Position numbers and translations under genes: made by a program
Assembly (NCBI RefSeq): GCF_019649015.1
Contig: NZ_BLPI01000001.1
Location: forward strand, 1,197,501 to 1,261,500
Length of the DNA stretch: 64,000 nt
Reading direction: 5' to 3'
Source: Agarivorans litoreus
GTDB taxonomy: Bacteria > Pseudomonadota > Gammaproteobacteria > Enterobacterales > Celerinatantimonadaceae
Part shown: in pieces, positions 59,043 to 64,000 of the stretch
How the letters are laid out: each line of letters begins with the position of its first letter
How positions within the stretch are numbered: position 1 is the first letter of the stretch
The notes under the pieces: model-generated
What the model saw: only the letters and a program-made list of their open reading frames with translations
Database searches by the model: none
Told to the model about the DNA's origin: nothing

Positions 59043-59165
59043 TCATTGCTTATCATTCACTTCAAGCGCAGGCCAATGCTTAATTGTAGCTATTTGGAAT
59101 TGTTGCTTATTCAGCTCATCAACAACGATGGCTAAACCACACATGCTGGCGCTAACAAAAGTCAT
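59043..59165 (-). CDS. Possible 40-residue protein
   Basis: ATG 59165 to TGA, with GGTGAG at about 6 nt. The reading starts MTFVSASMCGLAIVVDELN and ends in KHWPALEVNDKQ; composition looks like protein (mixed hydrophobic and charged), and the frame stays open 7 codons further upstream. No family recognised. It could also be the C-terminal end of a decayed gene. Confidence 0.3.
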   Translation of the reverse strand: MTFVSASMCGLAIVVDELNKQQFQIATIKHWPALEVNDKQ

Positions 59166-59492
59166 CGATAGCTCACCGAACTGCAGTTATTTGGGGATAT
59201 TAATACTTCTATTCACCATCGGTATTTAAAAGTTACTGCTTTATGGCATAAAGACGAGCAACAGCAGCCAGCACTCACTAAAATACTGATGATTAAGGTT
59301 TGGATTTTCCATACTGTCATCTCGGAGGCGAAGCGCCCCCTCGACCCTATGAATAATAAACTTCTACATAAAACCAAAGCGCCCAGCCAAGTTTAACTAA
59401 GTGACCCCAATAAACGGCAACGCGAGGCATCGTCGTTCAAATAAGATCTTTATAAACCCCATGCTCTAAGGCTCAAACTGTAAGCTCAATCT

Positions 59493-59514
59493 TGTTACAA
59501 TTGTGATTGTAACA
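59493..59514. promoter_or_regulatory. 9-bp perfect inverted repeat
   Basis: TGTTACAAT and ATTGTAACA with TGTG between. It lies within the gene-poor stretch, 145 bp downstream of the antiporter gene's 3' end, so it may be a protein-binding site or part of a decayed element. Confidence 0.35.
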
Positions 59515-59658
59515 GGAGGCAGGACCCAAGTGTTTAACACGACACAAAAACACCTCGCCGACGATAAGGTTGAGAGGTGGGAAATCTGCTTTATCATTAG
59601 CATTCACCACTAACTCAAGGTCTTGATTATTTGAAGAAACTAAATCCGCTGAGTTGCT

Positions 59659-61383
59659 TCATTTTTTTGATGCCTCTAATTCGGAAAAAGCTTTCGAGAC
59701 AAGCGCGTAGTTATCACGTTTAAACCCATCAACCAGCTCTACTACCGAGTCTTCTGACATACCAATGTCTTTAAGCAGTTGACTACCGCGTAGTAAAGTA
59801 CTTTCAATATAACTCGTTCCAGCATGGGTTATCCCCTTAGCAACTAGTTCTCTTTGTTCTGCCAGAGTGCGAACTCGAACGTATATCTTCAAGTGTGGGT
59901 AAAGGGTGCGTAATGAGATAGCCAGTTGTTTACCAGCGTCGGTATCTGTTGGCGTAATATAGGCTGCGACCGCCTTGCTTATGCCTGAATCCTTTTGCGT
60001 AGTGGCACTACGCATATCGCCATAATGAATATCCAATCCTGCTTTTTTACCTTTCCAGACTAAATTAACGTCACGGTCAAGTGCTACAAATGGTACATTT
60101 GCTTGTTCCAACATCATGCAAATAAGCGCACTCATCTCATTATAACCAACGATAACAACGTGCCTTTCGAGAGTAGATGATTTTGCAGGCAATAAGGAGA
60201 GCCCTGCATCTGGCTTTATTTGAGTAGCTATCCAATCTCCTATTTTCATCATGAAGGGAGTGCAAATCATGCTAATCGAAACAACTAGCATTGCGAGGGT
60301 ATGCTGATAGTCATTGAGAAGCCCACTCACAATTGCGACACCCAGTAATACAAAAGTGAACTCGCCAACCTGCGACAGATAAAAACCGGTCCTTACTGCA
60401 GCCCCCTTTTTAACACCAAACAGACTTGCCAATACTATAAGAACAGTGGTGTTGATCAACAAAACTACAGGCACCTGGATGAGCAACATAGACCAATCAT
60501 CGATAAAGGCGCCAACATTGATAGTCATACCAACAGAAATAAAAAACAGCCCCATAAGCGCAGATTTAAAAGGTGCTACAGTGGCCTCAACTTGATAACG
60601 GTAATCTGATGCTGATAGCAAAACGCCCAAAAAGAATGCGCCAAGCGTCATAGAAACGCCAACTTGATCAACTGCCCAGCCAGCAGTAATAACAGTAAAA
60701 AACAAAATAATGCTAAATGCTTCCATGCGTCGATGTTTTGCACAATATCCAAGCAACAAAGGCAACAGCACATGGCCAATAATAGCGATACCAGATAACA
60801 CCGATAAGATCAGTAACCCGTGGTACCACCATGGTGTTGATACGGCTTCGCCCGAGAGGGGCGTAAGTAACGGGATTAGCGCCATAATAGGGATAATCCA
60901 AAGATCCTGAGACATTAGAATTGCAAACGATGCTTGTCCATGCTCTGCGGGTAGCGCCCCCTTCTCCTCCAATGTGGACATAACAATAGCTGTCGATGAT
61001 AGCGCAAACCCCAAGCCTAAAACGATCGCACTTTGTAGGCTTAAGTTATGGAAATAAATGAAGTACGGCACAAAAACGGCGGCAGTTCCCAAAATTTGAG
61101 CTGAGCCCAAACCAAACATAAGTTTGCGCATTGACCATATTTTCTTTGGGCGCATCTCCAGGCCAACGATAAAGAGAAAAAGCAGTACACCAACTTCAGC
61201 TATAGCCTGTAAATTTTCAACTTTTTCTATGGCAACTGGGCCTGGGGTGTAAGGACCTAATACAACGCCTGCAACAATAAACCCTAATACTGAACCAAAT
61301 CCAATTCGTTGAAAAAAGAGCACACTAACGGCGCTCACACCAAGGATAAAAATTATCACAAACAAAACGGAGGATACGTCCAT
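59659..61383 (-). CDS. CPA2 cation:proton antiporter with TrkA-N domain
   Basis: 574 aa. Twelve or so helices of the Na+/H+ exchanger fold (about residues 1-390), then a soluble TrkA-N-like domain at about 405-570. K+ or Na+/H+ antiport is the family role (KefB/YbaL type). The usual GxGxxG nucleotide motif is replaced by IVGYNEMSAL, with only the first Gly retained, so ligand control may differ. Not linked to a KefF/G-like partner. Confidence 0.85.
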   Translation of the reverse strand: MDVSSVLFVIIFILGVSAVSVLFFQRIGFGSVLGFIVAGVVLGPYTPGPVAIEKVENLQAIAEVGVLLFLFIVGLEMRPKKIWSMRKLMFGLGSAQILGTAAVFVPYFIYFHNLSLQSAIVLGLGFALSSTAIVMSTLEEKGALPAEHGQASFAILMSQDLWIIPIMALIPLLTPLSGEAVSTPWWYHGLLILSVLSGIAIIGHVLLPLLLGYCAKHRRMEAFSIILFFTVITAGWAVDQVGVSMTLGAFFLGVLLSASDYRYQVEATVAPFKSALMGLFFISVGMTINVGAFIDDWSMLLIQVPVVLLINTTVLIVLASLFGVKKGAAVRTGFYLSQVGEFTFVLLGVAIVSGLLNDYQHTLAMLVVSISMICTPFMMKIGDWIATQIKPDAGLSLLPAKSSTLERHVVIVGYNEMSALICMMLEQANVPFVALDRDVNLVWKGKKAGLDIHYGDMRSATTQKDSGISKAVAAYITPTDTDAGKQLAISLRTLYPHLKIYVRVRTLAEQRELVAKGITHAGTSYIESTLLRGSQLLKDIGMSEDSVVELVDGFKRDNYALVSKAFSELEASKK

Positions 61384-61423
61384 ACAGGGTCTCAGAGGTG
61401 ATTAGCGAAGCAGCTATATTTAA

Positions 61424-61453
61424 TGCTTTAATAAAGCAAAATCAATTACTTTA
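61424..61453. promoter_or_regulatory. Tandem palindromes upstream of the antiporter gene
   Basis: TGCTTTA-A-TAAAGCA (61424-61438) is a perfect 15-base palindrome and is followed by TACTT/AAGTA within the next 20 bases. They lie 40-70 bp before the antiporter start, at promoter distance, so they may be a dimeric regulator's operator. Confidence 0.4.
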
Positions 61454-61713
61454 ATGAAGTAAGATTGTTATCCATTTAAACTTAGTTTACAAAGTCAATG
61501 GCTGCAAGCTTCGAGTTAGGAGCAATAAAACCTTACTCCATTGTAACTTAGATGAGTTGTTCTGATAGTGTTCGGTGGCTTAATGCTTTCTAAACTGATA
61601 ACGGGTGTTGCATCAAATTATCAGGTACATATCTACAGAGTATGTCTCCACTTTGATTGCTCCAACTTACGATCAAGTTCATTCAGATAAGCCAATACCA
61701 TTTAAAGAAGATG

Positions 61714-61735
61714 AGCCCTCAATATAGTGAGGGCT
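61714..61735 (-). terminator. Probable terminator of the alkyl sulfatase gene
   Basis: An 8-bp stem, AGCCCTCA with TGAGGGCT, 13 bp beyond the stop codon. No strong T-run on the minus strand. Confidence 0.5.
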
Positions 61736-61747
61736 TGTTGCTACAGC

Positions 61748-63769
61748 TTACTTAACGCTTGGCATAGGGAGGATTTCAAACAATCCGTCAAACTCATCCA
61801 AGCAGCTAACTAAAGTTTCTATCTGTTTAGCATCACCTTGTAAGGTGGCTGCGCCATCTTTTAGCAGCTTATCTAAGCTTGCGTTACCCAGTACTATTTG
61901 CGTGAGGTCGTTTTTGCTCATGGATAAAGCCACATCGGTTTTAGGCAAACTGTCGACCTGAATGTTAGCCATGTTGGCATTAGACACCTCACCGTAATAG
62001 TGTTCATCCAATTCTGGGTGGGACACGCTAAAGCTAAAGTTTAGGTTAGCTTGCTCCACTTTTTCGGCATTCAGCTTCACCGCGACAAAATCGAGGAACA
62101 TTCCGGTTGGCGTATTGGCAATTACGTCGGCAGATGCAGGCTTGATTGAAGGCTGGATTGCTCCAGTACGCAGCTCAACAGCCCCCTGTAAGTAAGAGTT
62201 ACGCCAAGCCATGGTTTCTGATTGATAACCTTGCTGCTCAAAACTGTCTGCGAGGGCAAAACGGTAATCTCTATTGTCTGGGTCACACTGTACCAAATCG
62301 TTGAACAACTGAGCCGCGTGCTGGTAGTCCCCCTTCTCAAAGTGTCCCTTACCAGCTTGGAATAACACATCTGCTCCTGCTGCTTCCACATATACACAAG
62401 ACTTATCTTTAGTTTTCAGTGGATTAGTATTTACTGGATTCAGGTCATGGTAACCCAAATATAGGTTTACCACCGCTCGAGCATTATGACTATAAGAACC
62501 ATGGTAGCCATTAGTATGCCAAGTATCTTTTTGTGCTTGCGGTACAATTTTCTCAATTTCACGGCCAACATCATGAATGGTGACACCGTGATTAGCTAAA
62601 CGCATTGACTGGTTGTGAATAAAGCCATAGTTATCTCTTTGTAAAGTCATGTACTCAGAGATTTCGTTTTGCTCGGTATTAGCCTCATTCCACACAGGTG
62701 CAGAGTGGGCCGCATGAATGTTATCCACTAAACCACTATCAACAAAACGTAGCTTCAATTCGGTCAGATACTTAGTCCAAATCAGCGAGTCGCGTACTTT
62801 TGCACCGCGGAAGGTGTAGATATTATGCATGCCGTCATAGGTTAATTCAGCGGTGTTCAATGAGCGGTACTTAGGAACATAAAGCACCATTTCTGCAGGC
62901 GCTTCTGCTCCAGGCATATTAATGGCAAGGAAAGAAAGGCCATCAATTACTAACTCTTTTTCACGAGATTGAATTTCATGAGTAGGTGCCACTAAGGTCA
63001 CCTCGCCACGAGAAACCCCTAGGCCAAGGGCGTTATCTACAATGCCCTTGGTATTGTTATCTAAGGTAGTACCGTATTGATAATTGGCTCGACGCCCCAT
63101 TGCTGTTCCAGCAATTACATTTTCGTCGGCAAGTTCTTTGATGAAGTCTTTAGGTGCGTAAATGGGGGCATTTTCAAGCATATCCCCTGAATCCAAAATA
63201 CCACGTGAGCCGCCAAAATGATCAGCATGCATATGTGAGTAAATCATCCCTGTAATGGTATGAGTACCATTTATTTTGGGTAGATGTAGTTTGGCAAATT
63301 CCCAGGATGCAGCCGCTGCTTCACGCGACAACAATGGGTCGTGAATAACATAGCCGTTATCACTACGATAAATGGTCATATTAGAGAGATCGGCACCACG
63401 GATCTGATATACACCATCAGTCACCTGATACAAACCACCAGCGGCATAGTTAAGCATGCCTTGGCGCCAAATAGAGGGATTGACCGTTTCTGGTATTTGC
63501 TCAGGGCTCATGCTCTGCATATAACTAAAACGTTGCTTCAGTTCACCGGCCTGATGGTTGCCAAATTCTGCAATAAGACCCCGTTGGGTGCGTAAAAATG
63601 CGCTGTTGTCTATCCACGGTAATTGCTTAGCAAGCTCAGCATTAGCGCGTTTTGTATGTTCTGAGGCAGGTTTACCTTGGTAGTTTTCTAAGCTGGCATA
63701 ATCTGCAGATACACCAAAGGAAATCATTAAAGCCAGACTTAAGGTCGAAGCTACAAAACGAATATTCAT
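61748..63769 (-). CDS. Secreted alkyl sulfatase (SdsA1/YjcS type)
   Basis: 673 aa. A signal peptide (cleavage after GVSA) leads into a metallo-beta-lactamase fold; the zinc motif is HMHADHFGG (around residue 180), here with M where many relatives have S or T. A dimerisation region (about 430-560) and a C-terminal SCP2-like substrate domain follow, with KGDYQHAAQLFNDLVQCDPDN as the TPR-like part. Hydrolyses primary alkyl sulfates such as SDS to alcohol and sulfate. Divergent from a LysR gene that may regulate it. Confidence 0.93.
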   Translation of the reverse strand: MNIRFVASTLSLALMISFGVSADYASLENYQGKPASEHTKRANAELAKQLPWIDNSAFLRTQRGLIAEFGNHQAGELKQRFSYMQSMSPEQIPETVNPSIWRQGMLNYAAGGLYQVTDGVYQIRGADLSNMTIYRSDNGYVIHDPLLSREAAAASWEFAKLHLPKINGTHTITGMIYSHMHADHFGGSRGILDSGDMLENAPIYAPKDFIKELADENVIAGTAMGRRANYQYGTTLDNNTKGIVDNALGLGVSRGEVTLVAPTHEIQSREKELVIDGLSFLAINMPGAEAPAEMVLYVPKYRSLNTAELTYDGMHNIYTFRGAKVRDSLIWTKYLTELKLRFVDSGLVDNIHAAHSAPVWNEANTEQNEISEYMTLQRDNYGFIHNQSMRLANHGVTIHDVGREIEKIVPQAQKDTWHTNGYHGSYSHNARAVVNLYLGYHDLNPVNTNPLKTKDKSCVYVEAAGADVLFQAGKGHFEKGDYQHAAQLFNDLVQCDPDNRDYRFALADSFEQQGYQSETMAWRNSYLQGAVELRTGAIQPSIKPASADVIANTPTGMFLDFVAVKLNAEKVEQANLNFSFSVSHPELDEHYYGEVSNANMANIQVDSLPKTDVALSMSKNDLTQIVLGNASLDKLLKDGAATLQGDAKQIETLVSCLDEFDGLFEILPMPSVK

Positions 63770-63893
63770 GAGCTATTTCTCTATCTATTGTCTTTATATG
63801 CCCTAAATTTAAATGATTGACACATACCAATACATAGATGAGTATTTATTTAATACATAACATTTCATTATGTTTAGTCGAGAACACAACACT

Positions 63894-64000
63894 ATGGACA
63901 AAGAGATCGACCTAAACCTGCTAAAAGTATTTATGGCGGTATATCGCCACCGCTCAATTACACTTGCAGCCGAGGCCATGCAGCTAACCCAACCCGGCGT
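63894..64000 (+). CDS. LysR-type regulator, N-terminal part only
   Basis: ATG 63894 reads MDKEIDLNLLKVFMAVYRH, then SITLAAEAMQLTQPGV, the LysR winged helix-turn-helix; ATG 63870 is an in-frame alternative. The window ends after 35 codons. It is divergent from the alkyl sulfatase gene at 124 bp, the usual arrangement for a LysR regulator and its target. Confidence 0.88.
   Translation, partial: MDKEIDLNLLKVFMAVYRHRSITLAAEAMQLTQPG

Larger units (their letters stand above)
58900..59658. other. Gene-poor 760-bp stretch between prfC and the antiporter
   Basis: Holds one plausible 40-codon frame (59043-59165), a perfect 9-bp inverted repeat at 59493-59514, a CACCTC/GAGGTG repeat at 59551-59579 and degenerate GC-rich palindromic bits near 59325. 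No larger gene. It looks like the junction between the conserved core and an accessory block. Confidence 0.5.
61384..61747. other. 364-bp intergenic region between antiporter and alkyl sulfatase
   Basis: Contains the palindromes near 61424 and the sulfatase-side hairpin at 61714, otherwise no gene or repeat seen. Confidence 0.5.

Noticed and set aside
58993-59229. 78-residue plus-strand frame after prfC
   Set aside because: No ribosome site, odd composition (many Ser/Cys/Leu) and it overlaps a more protein-like frame on the other strand.
59318-59345. GC-rich palindromic sequence resembling a REP unit
   Set aside because: Too degenerate and only one copy, so not a supported repeat.
59530-59613. 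28-codon GTG frame after a GGAGG site
   Set aside because: The spacing is long, the product has no protein-like features and the site is part of a repeat-rich patch.

Overview
The window looks like chromosomal backbone of a marine gammaproteobacterium of the Vibrio/Shewanella/Alteromonas type (inference). The gene order pilU-pilT | yggS-proC-yggT-yggU, rdgB-hemW, mutY-yggX, and radA | PilZ protein-serB | smp-deoD-deoB-deoA-deoC-nupC is the one known from that group. Abundant two-component-free c-di-GMP and chemotaxis genes (GGDEF, two PilZ proteins, an MCP), twitching-motility ATPases and a perfect Fur box fit the same picture. No rRNA, tRNA, CRISPR array, prophage or complete insertion sequence was seen.

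Region 1-12.2 kb holds housekeeping genes: the start of yaaA, the type IV pilus retraction ATPases pilU/pilT, yggS-proC-yggT-yggU-DUF4426, rdgB-hemW, trmB, a small DUF1272 zinc protein, a cupin/oxidoreductase pair, an Lrp-type regulator, mutY and yggX. Region 12.2-21.8 kb is more accessory: a frameshifted envelope protein, an AEC transporter, an MCP, a cis/trans fatty acid isomerase and a Fur-box-controlled pair of tiny genes (DUF2061, DUF4250). Region 21.8-37.8 kb has a MATE exporter, metE/metR with MetR boxes between them, a diguanylate cyclase, a frameshifted XRE-type regulator, a RarD-like permease, two HAD hydrolases, a YjiH-like membrane protein, a glutamine amidotransferase and a PlsC-like acyltransferase.

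Region 37.4-57.3 kb is built around c-di-GMP sensing and nucleoside use. Two PilZ proteins flank radA; then serB, smp and the deo catabolic operon (deoC-deoA-deoB-deoD) with the transporter nupC. Downstream are a zinc-ribbon protein that resembles a domesticated transposase, a tatD-family gene with a tiny gene overlapping its start, and a four-gene BMP-type ABC transporter whose family imports nucleosides. The last part (57.3-64 kb) has prfC, a gene-poor stretch, a CPA2 antiporter with a TrkA-N domain, a secreted alkyl sulfatase and the first codons of a divergent LysR regulator.

The most striking non-genic structure is a family of four 266-bp elements (5342-5607, 12194-12459, 16141-16406, 18945-19210), identical in length, with 19-bp terminal inverted repeats and flanking TA: a non-autonomous MITE of Tc1/IS630 type. 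Two copies sit exactly in the stop codon of a gene and have moved that gene's terminator 266 bp away while keeping a working stop. A second palindromic element (159 bp) follows yggS.
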